Shown piece after piece: positions 12,169-25,553 of a DNA stretch of 64,000 nt (positions are counted from its first letter, which is position 1; each line of letters opens with the position of its first letter). A program made the translations under genes and the position numbers. Source of the stretch: Pyrrhosoma nymphula (lineage: Eukaryota; Arthropoda; Insecta; Odonata; Coenagrionidae); assembly GCA_963573305.1 (NCBI GenBank), contig OY754328.1, positions 43,081,822 through 43,145,821 of the forward strand, in the 5' to 3' direction. The notes below the pieces were generated by a model, which was not told the DNA's origin, searched no databases, and saw nothing but the letters and a program-made list of their open reading frames with translations.

Positions 12169-12202
12169 ATGATGATGCCTTAGATCGGCGAAATGCATTA
12201 TT
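12169..12202 (+). ncRNA. Hammerhead-like motif, degenerate (right pseudo-LTR)
   Basis: Order on the plus strand: ATGATGA (C3 changed to A), spare T, stem II GCC/GGC with loop TTAGATC, GAAAT, then GCATT and ATT as a possible stem III and cleavage triplet. Stem II is intact here, unlike in its divergent partner at 11386-11419. It is followed by TTTAATAAATTCTGTGGAAA, the shared tail of these repeats. Confidence 0.45.
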
Positions 12203-12236
12203 CTGTTTAATAAATTCTGTGGAAAAGTAAAAAGTA

Positions 12237-12498
12237 TATTGATTCATAGGTTTCCGTGGCGTTGGTCGGTTGATCTCTCAATTGTTTCTGGGTTCTTCAC
12301 CGCGTTAGAACTTTGCTGATGACGACAGTTTTTCTGGTATTCCAACAAGCGTCCTTAGGTTGAGTTTAGCAGCGAAACTGTCGTCATCAACCAAGTTCTA
12401 ACGCGGTGACAACCCAGAAACAATGGATATATCATACAATGTCTATTATTCAGTATGGATACTAAACATTTCCACGAAGTGAAACCTGAATCAATAAA
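12237..12498. repeat. Foldback of Penelope-type terminal repeat
   Basis: Arms 12281-12331 and 12375-12424 are nearly perfect inverted copies (ATTGTTTCTGGGTT, CACCGCGTTAGAACTT, TGATGACGACAGTTT). Outer flanks also match in inverted form: TATTGATTCATAGGTTTCC near 12238 and, on the other strand from about 12497, TATTGATTCAGGTTTCAC. The centre contains, on the minus strand, CTAAGGACGCTTGTTGGAAT then ACCAGAAAAACTGTCGTC, which lines up with the hammerhead-like motif at 51.86 kb. The right arm keeps GCGAAACTGTCGTC. It starts right after the right pseudo-LTR, so the whole 11.3-12.5 kb block may be one compound insertion. Confidence 0.65.
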
Positions 12499-12499
12499 T

Positions 12500-15400
12500 T
12501 GTACTCTCTTTGGATTTAATATTTCTCTTTGCTGATGCAATTAACTTAAAATTAATGTATCATTATGTGTCGCGATAAAATTTCACCTTAAATTACGATT
12601 GCTTGGTGTTCATACTCTCTCACTTGCTAAGACAAGTGAATAAACACGCAGTTTATAATTGTTAACGAAGGGAAAATTCCTGCGGCTGAATTCCATTCGG
12701 TTTACCATTCCGTTTACCTTTGTTCAGCATGTGCTCGAAAATTCGAGATTTTTTTAGTGCGGATTCGTTCAGAAGCGAAGATATTAATTTGCAGATTATC
12801 TGGAAATATGTGAGGAGATTAAAGGAACGTATTGTTTCAGATGGCAAATCGACTGGTGAAACTTTATTTTTTTAAGCGCCCGCGTAGGACAGCCAGCCGA
12901 CTTACTCGTTGCCGCACCTCGCAACTTCGAACAACTCAAAATTCAATTTCCCTGCGCTGAGTTTTAAAGCGCTCCGTCAGCCCAGGGACTCTCTGCACCC
13001 TCGATCTAATCGATGCCCCACAATTTAACTTTCCCTCCCTCCGCCACGGAGAAACTTTTTTTTTGCAAAACTCGGAACTGTGAATATTCCCACCCGTCCA
13101 CCGATGAGCGAAAAGTGTTGAGTCGTTGAGGGGTTTCAACGCCTCCCAGTGGCCGCCCGTAAGAATCAAGAGGCCGTTCGTTATTAATGAGATCGCCCTA
13201 GGTGAGGAGGGTAGGTAGGTATCCAGAAAACTTTCCTTTGCAGTGGCGAAAGAAGAATTGTTGGAAAATCAATGACTCGATCAATATCGCATCATATTTT
13301 ACTTTATCAAATGTAGTGCCTTAAACCTCTCCTAAATATGCTGAATTGTCGAAGTTTTGAAATTCAATATGGGCTATTTAACTTTATCAAGTGCATTGGA
13401 GACAAAGATGGTAATGGCGTTAGATACAAGTGGAGGGAATTAAAAAAAAAGCTATTATAAATACTTCTATATTTTCGGCCAAGAGTTATTGAAACCATAT
13501 CAGTTCAAAAATAAACAGAAAAGTTCTCTTCTTTCCTGAGTACAAAGAAAAGAAATGCAGAAATTAAGACCATTGGGTATTTTAATATTAGGGTGCAGCT
13601 AATGTCTTCTAATTATTTCAGAAAGTATGTCAAGAATCGATGCTTAAATCATTGGCTGCAGGTTGCAGGCAAAGGCACTGGGGAAAATATCATTCTCAGT
13701 TACATTTTTGAAATTGGCAGCTAGTGAATTTTCAAGTGTTCAGAAAGGAATATTTTGAATGTTACAGAAAAATATTTTTTGATGATTTACGTTATTTGCT
13801 TGTATTCTGGGAAATGTTTTAAAATGTCCACTATTTTTCTACATTCTTCACATCATGACTAAAATGCGTAGTACTTGCCAACCTCCATTATAGTAAGTAA
13901 AAACGTGCCAAGGATGGGTGTACTCCTCTTTCATTTTGTTGAGTGTATTTTCTTGAATTCTGAATACATTCTAGTGTTAGAGATGTTTTTTATTAAGGAG
14001 TTCCAGGAATTTGTTGACTCACCTTATCTCGGTGGCCCACCTGGTTTCATTTCGCTCTGAACTGTCTGAACGAGGAACGTCGACGCATTCTAGAACTAAA
14101 GCATCCGACGAGCTTCCAGTCATTCGTCTGACTTTCTCACTCCATCTCTATTTTCGTTCTTCACATAAAGAATCATAAATAATATAACCTTTTTGTGGAA
14201 TGAGCAATGTACTGGGTTTATCCACCAAAAATGCGGCAAACACCGCTGGAATTTTCAGCTTCGAAATTTACTCAATTTATGCCATAAAACAATGAAATCA
14301 GCCAGTGAAATATTTTCTGTTGCCTTTAAATGAGTACAGTTTGCTCTTGTTGAATCGGAGATGACTTACCTCTGGCATACTCTGGAGTGATTAATTCTTC
14401 AGCTATTTAAATTTTCTTCCAAACACGCCGAAAGTCTCAACCTATATTTTCCATTATTCTTGACCTTTAAATATTGGATTTTGCATCTCTTTTACTGCTT
14501 ACATGATATTTTAACATATGAGAACTGATAATACAATTATTATACTCAATGAAATTTATTCATGTGGCTTTTGGCTATACCATAGACGTGTTCGAGCCAG
14601 TTATTTGCATCATCACCCTTCTATAAATCTAGCCTCCTCAAGCAAAGCGATCAAATGCTAAAAATTGGTCTACGTGCCGATTTAATGCCACCTTAACCTT
14701 CGGTTATACTGTATAGTTGGCACATGTTTAACGCCTAACGACAGATACAGGTGCTTTGGAAGATTAAAATAGGATAAGAGTTGGAAAGCATCAAACAGAG
14801 CCTGTCGAACATTGATCGGAATAGGAGTTGAAGCGTTCGTAAAATTTCTTTTATTCAATTAATGTAGTCTATTATTCCAGCAAACGGAGAAGCCGATGCT
14901 GTTTATCGAATCGTACAATTCCAACCGAATGTGGAATTTCGTCAATATAGAAGTGTTACATACAGGTGATCGCAAATTTTCAGTAACTTTCAATATAAGT
15001 GACGGTGTTTGACGGAGAGGGGTCTTAAAAAAAACCCCGACAGTATATGATACAGGACGCACCGCACCATGAAAACAATAACTTCGTTTTTTCAACAAAC
15101 AAATAACGGCAGAGGGGAAAAACATTTAGTGGCAGCGCTGTTATTCCTTGTCAATGGCCACTTATTTTCTTTCCGTTTAGAAATTCCTCTGCAGTCGGTC
15201 CACTGGTTACTGTCGGAAGCGGAAGCACCAACAAAAAAGGGCTTCAGCAAGTGCATCAGAAGTAATCATTTTTACCCCATCACGCAATGCCATAGACAGC
15301 TTCAAAATATATTTTGTCGATTTATTTATTTCATTTGACGGTTTTGTCACGTTAGTAAAGTACGAGTTCAGCTAAGATATATTCTGTGAGCTGGAGGAGA

Positions 15401-16279
15401 TCCAACGAACTCCTTCTCTTGGTAGTAATCTGCCTTCTTCAGATCAATTGCGTTTGCGCAAACCTGCGAAGTTTCCAGAATGATTCTTCACACCTTCTTC
15501 TCTTACATTTTGGTACTATAAACTTTGGCCCGGTTTCCACAAAAAATGTCTTTGTCCATGGGGACGTGATCTGCAAATATTACCGTTTGATGAAATGAGT
15601 GAGTGTGTGCTCGAAGATTTGAAGCAAGAAGGTTAAACATAAAGAAACAAATCTATTTTTTCGATTGGTTTGATATGTTCTGCCTTGTTTATTTAAAAAA
15701 AAAGTATCGCTCACCTCCTCTCTATTTCTGGATTCTCTAATTTCCGTCCCGCTCTGCCTTAATCTCTGCCGCTCCGCGAGAGTAATCCCCAACGAATCCC
15801 GTCCCAGCTCCACGCAACACTTCCTTCCTCATATTCCGTCCTCACCCACCCCTCCCTCTTCTATCTCCTATTTCCCCTCCCCACCTCTCTCTCCATCGCG
15901 TCCTCCGCACCCCTCCCACCGCACCGCCACCCCAAAACAGACGCGTGGGTGTACTCGCACCACCCTCTTGCCCTTCTCAAATCCTTCGATGGTGAAAGAA
16001 CACCATCGAGGGAGCCCTTTCCCACCCTCGCGGCACCATTTCCGAGCGCGGCGACGGCGTGGTTGCGCCTGTGCGTTCCTAATTTCGCCACTCCTCCGCC
16101 TTTACCTCCCTTCCCCCCTCACTCTTGCCTCCCATTCGCCCTCCCTCATTATCCCTGACGTGCAAGTGGCGAATATGGGTGGAGGGGGAGGATGTTGGTT
16201 GGCGAGGGGAAGTAGATGTGGGATCTGTCTCCCCCTCCCTCCTCCCCAATCACCCCCCCCTCTACTCACCCTTTGCCCC
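12500..16279. other. No gene recognised
   Basis: Mostly AT-rich. Two GC-richer islands (12880-13220 and 15710-16280, the second strongly pyrimidine-rich) hold only low-complexity frames. No tRNA, rRNA or recognisable protein domain is visible. The pyrimidine island is interrupted at 16288 by the next hAT element. Confidence 0.4.
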
Positions 16280-16287
16280 CCCTTTGC

Positions 16288-17077
16288 TAGGCATGGGCGG
16301 TACTACTCAAATAAGTACCGATATTTTTTTAAGAGTATTAAAAAGCAATAATACGACTCGCCCGGTAATACCGACGAAAAAATACCGATATTTATGTGAC
16401 TGATTAAATATTTAATTTTATTGCAAATTTACATACTAATCCTAATTTTCCGGTATTTCGGCAAATTATAATATCAGTCCAAAACGATACACAGACATTT
16501 CCATCCATCGGCATTTTTAGTGAACAGACATGGTGAATATACATCGGCTATTCAGTAAATAAATTTTATTTTACGCTGTATGGTTGTGCTCGTCGCTTTT
16601 TGTTGGAATGATTTTAAATTGCATGAAGAACGATCGGTATTGTTTTAATCTTGTGGTCAGGTAAAATCCCCTGTTATAGTGATCAATCCTTGCGGTCGCA
16701 CTAATGTTTAACTTACAAGAATTAATTTTTTTTATTTGTTACAGTTCAAAATCATCGATTGTCTGGTGTTCAGCATGCGTCAATAATGTATACTTACCTA
16801 TAATATCAATTATGATAACAAACATATCTCAACTTCACGGAAATGTAAATATGGAAAAAGACAGACATATTACGAGAACATTTGAATATTACTGTAGTTA
16901 GTAAATTTTCGTAGTTGGTTCCGTTAGTTGACGCAAGACAGCAGTGCTGTCTAAATACCGATATTTTTAGTACCGATACCGTCGGTAGTACTGATTTTAA
17001 ATACTGGTCGGTACCACCGGGTTAAAAATAAAATAGTATCGGTACTTCCGATTACCGGTCATTTTTGCCCATCCCTT
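16288..17077. mobile_element. Non-autonomous hAT element, about 790 bp, with 8-bp target duplication
   Basis: The ends are TAGGCATGGGC at 16288 and, on the other strand from 17077, AAGGGATGGGC, matching the hAT-type RGATGGGC terminus. The flanks CCCTTTGC (16280-16287) and CCCCTTGC (17078-17085) match at seven of eight positions, an 8-bp target duplication in a pyrimidine-rich tract that resumes after the element. Both subterminal regions repeat TACCGATATTT and related TACCG/CGGTA words (near 16316, 16383, 16955, 16973, 17037), as expected for hAT transposase binding sites. There is no transposase frame. Confidence 0.8.
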
Positions 17078-18719
17078 CCCCTTGCGTCCAACCAATCCTA
17101 TCCTATTATGTCCTCCCCAATCCGCTCTGCGTTTATTTTGTCCCCCTTTCCACTTCCATATCCCGCGAGTCATTCTATCTTCCTCTTTTTTATATCGTCG
17201 CTCTCTTTTACTTTTTTCTACCTGTTCTCATTAAAGTGATCTACCCCAACAGCAGACATATACAATCCTCTTTAAGGGCTCCATAAGTGACTCCGAAAAC
17301 TTTCCACCGGAAACGTATTCCCAGTTCATGGAATGATGAAGGTTATTATGTAACCATTTTCCTTCAAAAATACTGCATTGCATGTCAACAGCTACGTCAC
17401 AAGTTACCGAGAGTTTAAGTCCAAACGTATTTTTATGCATGGGTAATTGTCTTAACGGTTGCCTTATCATTTCTCTCAGGACAATGAATGGTTGATGTTT
17501 TGCTCATTTTCTATGGCTCTTCGAACATTCGTTTCTCTTTCAATCTGGCTATTGGTTAACTGAACTCGATCATTATCACTTAGTCGATATTTCATGAATA
17601 TGCATTCATAGCTTTTTATTATTTATTTTGGAAACAATTTTCCTTTGTCTTGTCAGTGTGCTTCCATCTGTTGTGTCTCAAGATGTCCTTTGAGTCTTGT
17701 GGTGCGTAGTCCACTTGGTGCGTCTTTTTGTGTGCAGTGTGCCATGTGGTATTTTTCACTTTTTCTTTTGCATAGACATACATGCATCGCTCTTCCTTAT
17801 TTTATGCGCTTATTTGATCTTCGCCAAATCTTGACACCAAGCTTTTTTCTTCTCCGACCAATCTTTCCATCAGTCGGCGTCTTTGATCCATATTGTTTTT
17901 ACCCTCGATACGGGGGATTTCATGTCCAGCTTCCACGGAAATCAAAGGTCTATAAATATCGACAATTCTCCCAAATCCTGGGTGGCAAGCCCTCTCAATT
18001 TCATCCTCTTTTTAACTTTCCAGCTTTTCATCAACCTCCCCGACTGTCTTCTTTTCTCTGTCTCTTGGTGTCACTCTCATCGCTACTAGCGTAGCTCTTC
18101 TGGAGTTTTTCTTCTCAAAGTGATAAATTTGCTCGAATCTCTTCCGCTTCCTTTCTCTCCCTTTTCTCCCTTTCTCTCTCGTTTGTCACCCCTCTCCCTC
18201 TCTTTCTCTCTTTCCCTTCATCATCTTCCACTACCTCCACCCTTCGCCCACGCCAATAAAATAAACGCCGGACATCAAAAGAGAAGACTTACGCAATACC
18301 GACTTGGGTCAATAGGTACCGAGGATCGTGGAGCTCTTTCCCCGAACTTCTGCTTGCGATCAACGAAAATACTTTGGCTTTACCGCCGGACTATATCATG
18401 TCCATTACTAATTATTTTATATCTTATTCCGTTCTGTCAATTTTTTCAGCCGAAACCGGTAAATCCAGTGAGTCGTATCCATAAGCGTATTATAAGATTA
18501 TGATAATATGAGAATTGGTTTTGTAATAATTTTTAGGCACGCATAAAATGCATTTGTCAAATCACACGCATTAATAACGTTTCGCACACAACGTATCACA
18601 ACGCAGCAAATGAGTGTATTCAGTATTAATATGAAATTTAATAAATATGTTTATGATCTCACACCCAGAAATTCCTTACGAAGCAGAAAAATAATACTAT
18701 AATTTTTTCTTTGCCTCAG

Positions 18720-18850
18720 AAATTAAAAAAATAACAAAATAATAATATAGTATAAATATATAATAAAAAATAAATTTATATAAAATAAAATAATAATAAT
18801 AATAAGTCTCTATTTATCTAATGTCTCTAATGTTTAAATAATAATAATAT
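18720..18850. repeat. A+T low-complexity region
   Basis: Almost only A and T, with AATA, TATA and an (AAT)n run around 18785-18805. It looks like slipped simple sequence. Confidence 0.8.
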
Positions 18851-19194
18851 CTCTATTTATCATCGTTGCAAAATTCACTAGCGTTTCTCCATCAAACCCT
18901 ATCAAGTGAAGAGATGCAATTTTAAAAGTATTCTTAATGAATATACTCAGCATAGTTTAAATTTTCATCTGAGCCAAGTTATTTAAATTCGTCGCTATTT
19001 TTGAAACTTCATTTGGTTCCAAAAGTGAAATTTTCCGGTGAAATTAAATATTACATACCTGTGGTCTACCACTTGTTGTGTGGGTATTTTGCATCTTTGT
19101 GAACGGAAGAGAGATGTAGAATTGAATATTAGCTATCCTGAAGTCCGTGATTGCTAGGGCGCTAGAGGTAGTTGCCATTGAAACAGATTTTATT

Positions 19195-19280
19195 GCGCTC
19201 CCTCTCTCACTCTCTCTAATTCTCTCTCCCTATCTCTCACTCTCTCTCTCTCTCTCTCTAACTCTCTCTCTCTCTTTCCC
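19195..19280 (+). repeat. TC-rich microsatellite
   Basis: Imperfect (TC)n, longest unbroken run near 19240-19258, inside a wider CT-rich island to about 19470. The complementary GA-rich frame encodes only Arg/Glu-rich low complexity. Confidence 0.85.
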
Positions 19281-22200
19281 GTGGTCAAGCGACAAGTCGT
19301 GAAAACCGCGACTCTCCGCCCAATTACATCGAGTCACAAAACCGGCGGGGCGGCTTCCTCCACCCTCACTGGTTGAGAACCTCCTCCTTCCTCTTCCGAC
19401 CGCGCTCCCCACCTCTCGTCTCTCGCCTTCACTCTCTCGCTCTTCTCTTCCTCCTCCTCCTTCACCTCTCTCTTTTTCACACTCGTTCATTCACTTTGCT
19501 CCTCACAGATAAATAAACTCTCCCTTCCTCTCCCATTCTTGGGGGCGAGAGGATCTCCGTCTCAAACGCACACGCACTTACCTCCTCCAGCTCCCAGAGT
19601 CCCTCTCTCTGGGAATACCCTTCCCAAATGCGTCAACAAGTCCCCCCCCGATTCAACTTCTTCTTCCCCTTCGACCTTGTAGCACTTGTAGCACTGTGTC
19701 ATGTTACCTCCCTCTTAATTTTTAAGCATATGCTTCACAATATGGTTGGTAACGATAATGGCATTATATTTCTGGCTAAGATTTCTGGCTACACAGTTTT
19801 AAACGTATTTATATTTGTTCCGCACTCGGTAGAAATAAAAGCACGAGTGTACTTGAACCGGCATTTCCATCCTCTCCATATCGAGGGATGTAAAGATAAG
19901 GGAGTCCAAGGTAAATACTGCTTGGTGATTGATAAATCACTCTGTCAACTGGTTGGTCCACTTTTTGAAGATGAAATTTTGCTTTATTTTTCATCCCTTG
20001 TCCCACTAATATCAGCTTAGTTTAAGAAAAGAAAAATAACTATTCTATGTATTTGAGCAATATTTGTCTGACTACAGCTCTTTTGGATTTCATTCCGTGG
20101 GAACTCCGTGTTTAATTTCTACGCGAAAATACTTATCATTGCGAAAACGTTGATGAACATTGATTTTATTCATTAATGCTGAGACAGCTTTTGCTCTCCT
20201 CTCCGTCAAGCGTAGTTAAGGTTTTGGTTTCTCCCGCAATGCAGTTTGACCAGGACTAAAGCTAATATTTGCTTACGATAAATTAGCATTTCGGGTTTCC
20301 GTAGAAATAGAAGTGAAGTGTGAAATTTTCAAATTTTGAGTAATCCTTTAGATTTGTGATGAACAATTCGCAGAATATGTCCAATACTATAAAAACGTGC
20401 AATTTGGCTACGTGGATTGGTTTTCTTCTGATTTAAAAGGCAATCACCTGTTGAGGGTTTAATGTATTTTAAATTTCATCAATTATTTCCTGGGGAATGA
20501 AATGCTTCCGAAGTAAAAGCTGTAATGAGCCTTTCGTTCGTTTGCCTCACTCTTAAGGAAACCCTTCCTTTATTTATCGGCCTCAACGTTCACCTTCCCG
20601 TCCCTTCCACTCACCCCACCCTTTGAATCTTTTATTCATCCCTCCCTTAATCCTAGTCGGGGGTTAATGGGGCAGTGTTTTACGATTGGGTTTAATCTAG
20701 CGCCCTTGGAAGTTTCGGCTTTAATTTCCTATTCTGTTGAACGAACGAGGCCCCAATAATTAACTGTACCCGTAATTGCGAGAATAAGAAATGGACCCCT
20801 GGTCTAAAATTAAAGGTAACATATATGCATTTAATAAAAAATGCAGACTTTTATAAAAAATTGAGATACTTAAAATTGATTTTTATCATAAATTTACCGG
20901 ACTTGGTGTGGTAATTTTCTTCCTCCATCTCGCGAATCTTGCCCGGCTCCTAGGAGTCTAGAGACGACGACAAGCGGGTAAAAGCATTATCCGTCGTGAG
21001 CATTTGTGTAATTTCCATAGAACTGATGTGCACATATTGAAGGCGGATTTTCATTTAATTTTCATTATCTATCCTCGAGCTAACAGCCGTAGAGTTTCCA
21101 GATCTTGGAAATTTGACTGGTCACGGTATGTGTTAACTGCTTGCCTCTGCTCTCTGGGCACTTTCCCCTGTCCGTGAAGATTTATCCTGTTGCTGGACCT
21201 AATTAATCTCGGGGCGTGTAACAGAAGCCCCCTGCAGGAGTTGATGCCTCGAATGTTACACCAGGGATCCGTTTTCCGAACGGTACTATATAGCTAACCG
21301 TTGAAACGAACGATTTCTAGAAAAATAAATAAAAAATTCCTTTAGGCCCGGCCTAGAGGCACAGTTATATTTCCAAATTTATTTTTTATATAAACTCAGC
21401 TCAATTTTATACCCCGTGCAGCAACGGTTACTCGTACCAAATATTGTTTCAGACCAAAGTTTTGATTATATTTAGAAAATCTATAGTAAATTTGAATCTC
21501 AAACTAATAACATTTGCAAGCATTTCAAGAAAAATTTTTAACATTTAACCTGCACTATTAGAGCCCTAAATGAACGAGGCATGCTATAGGATTTCAAAAA
21601 AGGCGTATCGTCGATATTCCAGGAGGCAAGCCTTGTCAATCAAAAAATAATGCAAGACCGATTTCATTAACTTGAAGATGACTCATTTTCATAATCAAAT
21701 GTCATTAACATGCAAAAACTCATATACAACTCTTAATTTGGAATATGATCACATTATAGTTCTCTGCTTAGAGTCAGAATAAGCCAAAAATAAGTTGCGT
21801 CACACCTAGATGGTTAGGCTTGCCTTGGGTGCCTTAAAATGACTTGTGTTTTTCAAGTCTTTCTCTTTATTTTATCAGATCGTGGACTGTAACCACTGTT
21901 AGATTCAGGAACAATGCAAACTTTGCCTATCGCTGTAATTCTACGGCTTTGCAGAGCTTTTTTCCCAAATAAAACCAGAACGAAGCGCCGTATCACCTTC
22001 ACTCACCATGCAATCACTGGGAGATGAACGAAAACCACGACACACCGATGAGCACCAGCGCCACGCTTGGTGAAATCCGAACCTCCTTGGCGCCATTTTT
22101 CCTTCCTTACGCTTTTGGCTTGTTTCTACCCCTTTCCCCCTATTACCCCTTTAATTACCCCTTTCCCCCTCTATTCCGCTCTTCCTCCTGCTCCCTCTAT

Positions 22201-22948
22201 ACTCCATTGTTTTAAGCCAAAGTATGTGTACTTCATGTAATTATCATTTATGTGTAAATATAATATTCATGTTCATATTTTTCGAAATATTAATATAATT
22301 ACTATTGTTTATTAATGTATAAAACTGTGTACTCTCCACTACGAGTCCTATCCATACACTCAGTGTTCTGTCGGACGTCCCGCGACGGCCACACCTTTTT
22401 TTAATTTAGCAGAGTAGCTAAAACTGATAGGTGGCGTCGTGTGTTCAAAGCCTCTTTTGCAGTGTTCTTGCAATCAGAACATGTGTATTATTAATAGGTA
22501 ATCCCATCTTCCCGGATGATGCACTCTCCGATTGAAATATTTAATCTTATTAAGGTTTTTATTGTGATGATAAAACTTCTCTCAATCTGCGCCATCACAT
22601 TAATCGCCCTTCGCATCCCTTAGCCTCAAAGGGGAGGTTGTATTCCTCCAATCCACCCCCACATTCAATGCGGCCAAAAAAAACAGCGAATAGAACCAAA
22701 ACGGGGGCATATTATGTTATTACATCCAATCCAAAAATAAGCGGCGAAATATAGTTTTAAGCCTGTTGATGGAAGCGTCGTTATCGCCATTAACCCATCT
22801 CTCCCGTAGGCTGGCGTGTCGTTTCGGATTCCTCCGCTTGGGGGCTCGTCATCCGTTTTTCGGGCTTTCCATATCGTCTCCTTCCCCTCCCACCCCCCTC
22901 CCCCCTTTTTATTCCAGGAGGGTTGGGAGGGGAGGATGCTGGGGGTGT

Positions 22949-22960
22949 CATGACGTCATG
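22949..22960. promoter_or_regulatory. CRE-type palindrome CATGACGTCATG
   Basis: A perfect 12-base palindrome containing TGACGTCA, the binding site of CREB/ATF-type bZIP factors. It sits at the edge of a GC-rich patch. No nearby transcription start is visible, so a regulatory role is only a possibility; the sites at 6245 and 10332 are similar. Confidence 0.3.
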
Positions 22961-25553
22961 GTCTGATTAATGCCTCTTTCACTCTCCCTCCCTTTACCCT
23001 ATATCTCTTATAAAGCCGTCATAAAAGGGTTGTAATCAGACCAAATATCAAGCTATAATTAGCCGTGATTAATGAACAACAAAGGGTAGAGATCAGATTA
23101 AAAAGAATTTTCTGATATTTTTATGTATAGATAGAAATTTTGTTAAAATTTTTGTTGTTTTTTTAATGTCTTTGTTTGTATTTTAACGCTACTAGAGTAG
23201 AAATGGTTGATTTACTATTAGATCTTCTTCAGCGATATACACAACTATTTTATTCATTAAATTGGAGGGTATTTAAACGTTAGTAAGCCCCCACGTTGGT
23301 ACGTAGCTGTTTCATTCTCATTAACTTAAGTAATTGCTTTCCCATCAACTTAAGTAATCACATTGGAACTTTCAATTGAACATCCTATTGATAAAAGGAA
23401 GCAGTGAAATTATTTTCAGAATTTGGAGCTTTTTACGCGTGATGGACTCAACAAATACTATTTCAGAAAATACTACTTCGGAGGAAACGTAGTGGAAAAT
23501 TGTGTATGAATAAAATGTTGTGCTGCTCCAAAATCATTTGTAGAGGAAGCATGCCTCAGCATCGACTCAGGACTTCGGAAAATTATCAATTTTACGTATG
23601 ATTTAATGATTTTTTTCAACTAGTTTGACTAATCTTGGGAAATTTATTTTCAAGAAACTCAAATGTAATGATTAAAAATCAGTGCATACGGCTACAATCA
23701 GGTATATGGCAGGCTTTCAGGGAAGAAGAGTCTATGGTAAAGCCAGAGATAATGCTGTGTTGTATATATTTTCAATGTGATGTTTTCCACTCGTTTCCTT
23801 TTAAAATTTCTGCACTCAACTGTGACGACATGCGTTGAATCCTAATCGAATAGAGCTCGCGTAGATACGTTAAGTCCCGGATGAAGTTCTCACTCAAATG
23901 GGTTCCCACTCAATTCGCGTGTTTTTCTTGTAGCGAGAGGAGGGTTGTAAGGGAAAAATCACGCCGGAGCTCACAGGAGAGTGAATTTCGTTCCACCCAA
24001 AAGGGGGAAAAAGCGTTACCTGGGGGTATTACACATTTAATTCGCACCTCTTTTTATGTTCTCGTCTCTTCCATTTAATTCATCGGAAAGAGACAAGTCT
24101 CTCGTTTTTGCCTTTCGCTCCGAGCGCGGCCAGGAATCACTCATCTCAGCCGCACGCTGCCGTGGCAACGGTTGCCGGGTAAGAGGGGCGGGCGGAGGAT
24201 GAAGCCTTGAGGCCATCCGGCGTTAATCCCACCGAAGCCGTTCCCGAAACCCGTCCACCCTCCTCCACTCCTTCCACTGCCTCTTGTTTCCTAAAATATC
24301 CCAAAACCGAAAGAGTTTCTTCATCCATTAATTTGGGGGATAATATATCGGAGCCTAAATGCTCATCCATAATCCTCTAGCCTTCCACACACACACATGT
24401 GCAACCACGCCCCAACCCTTTCCCGCCAATCCTAACCTCACCATCCCCTCCAATCCTTCCCGCCCCCTTTGCACCCCCGAAAAGTCCCTTCTTCCTCCCC
24501 CTTGCGCCCCAAATCTCTTTGTTGCGTCACCAAACGGCCCTCTTTCGCAATTTTTACTCTCTCTGTCTCTCTTCTCTGCCCCATTTCCCTCGTTTCCTGC
24601 GATATTTTATTCGCCAACTTTCATCCCAGTTACGTTAAAATATTGCCCTGCGTTCAACCCTTGCCATTCCGACCCACTATAACGTCAATGATAACCATTC
24701 ATTCCCTTTCCGAAACCTCAGGAATATATCCTGCCTTCTCGAATTTTCTTCACAATTCAATCCGTAGTCTCCGGCGAGACTACATGGAATTATCTCAGCA
24801 TTTTGACCATCATTTGAGCTCGCTCTTTTGATGAGATATCTTAAAGGGACTGAAGACGGTGTCATCACATTTGATCATTTAAGTACCTAATGAATAAGTT
24901 TGATTTTTTTCGAGATTTTCTTCATGGAAAGGATGGATATTAATGTTAGAGAAAGAAGGCCTTCGCTTTTTTTAGGCCTATTTTTTGCAAAGCTTTCTTC
25001 TTCGTTTTGGAATAATTTCCAGTTTTCTTTTTTGAAGCCTATTAAATTATGAATGATACAGGATTCATGCACACTTTCTCTTCCTATACATGTTAAATTG
25101 ACGTTTAACATCCCCTGCACTTATGGGAAGAAATATTTATGCTTTGCCTCTCAACGCAATGTGCCATTACCCGTATGCGCATTTTATGCCTCCGATGAGG
25201 AAAAGTGATCTTGCTCAAATGAATGGCCGTGCGTCTAGTGGTGAGAGAAAAAATTGTTATAAATGCGGCGGCAGAGAATTGATTGGTATAAGCGGTGGCA
25301 AGCTGTTTGCTAGTTTATAACTGGCTTCTTTCCAAAGATTTTCCCCACCCAACAAAAAGTATGCTCTGTCATTAATCTGCAACGGCATCTAAAGAAATAA
25401 AATCTCAACAAATATGTATTCGCGGAAAACGTTCTTCGCGCTCAAAATAAATTGAAATATGTCTGAATATCATTAATTAACGTGATTCTCCCGGTATATG
25501 AGAAATGAAAATTAATTAAAATCATGAATTACTCAACCACCGACTTTCTTTTT

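Larger units (their letters stand above)
11340..12240 (-). mobile_element. Penelope-like element remnant between divergent terminal repeats
   Basis: Two copies of one repeat face away from each other. One reads on the minus strand (about 11510-11340), the other on the plus strand (about 12080-12240). They share AAACCAACCCCGTAACCACG, AATGAATTTGT or ATGAATTTGT, a hammerhead-like core and AATTCTGTGGAAAAGTA. Between them on the minus strand lies a Penelope-like GIY-YIG endonuclease fragment. Penelope elements often carry such pseudo-LTRs in direct or inverted order, and hammerhead motifs are known in those repeats. The reverse transcriptase is missing, so this is a dead copy. Confidence 0.7.
17086..25553. 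other. Long stretch without recognised genes
   Basis: No conserved coding region is visible. Contents: pyrimidine-rich tracts at 18130-18240, 19195-19280 (TC microsatellite) and 24380-24600; an A+T-only stretch of AATA repeats at 18720-18850; a tandem pair of ACTTAAGTAAT units at 23320-23365; and a 12-base palindrome CATGACGTCATG at 22949-22960 in a GC-rich patch. The open frame at 19628-20020 (130 codons) is not recognisable and has no supporting signal. Confidence 0.4.

Noticed and set aside
19628..20020. 130-codon frame
   Set aside because: No recognisable motif and no splice or promoter context.
21280..21310. AACGGT...ACCGTT stem followed by GAAAC
   Set aside because: No core box of CTGANGA or TTGANAA type precedes the stem; probably a chance hairpin.
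22318..22362. TATAAAA followed by TCAGT as a core promoter
   Set aside because: The spacing (about 44 bases) is too long for a TATA-initiator pair, and no transcript follows.
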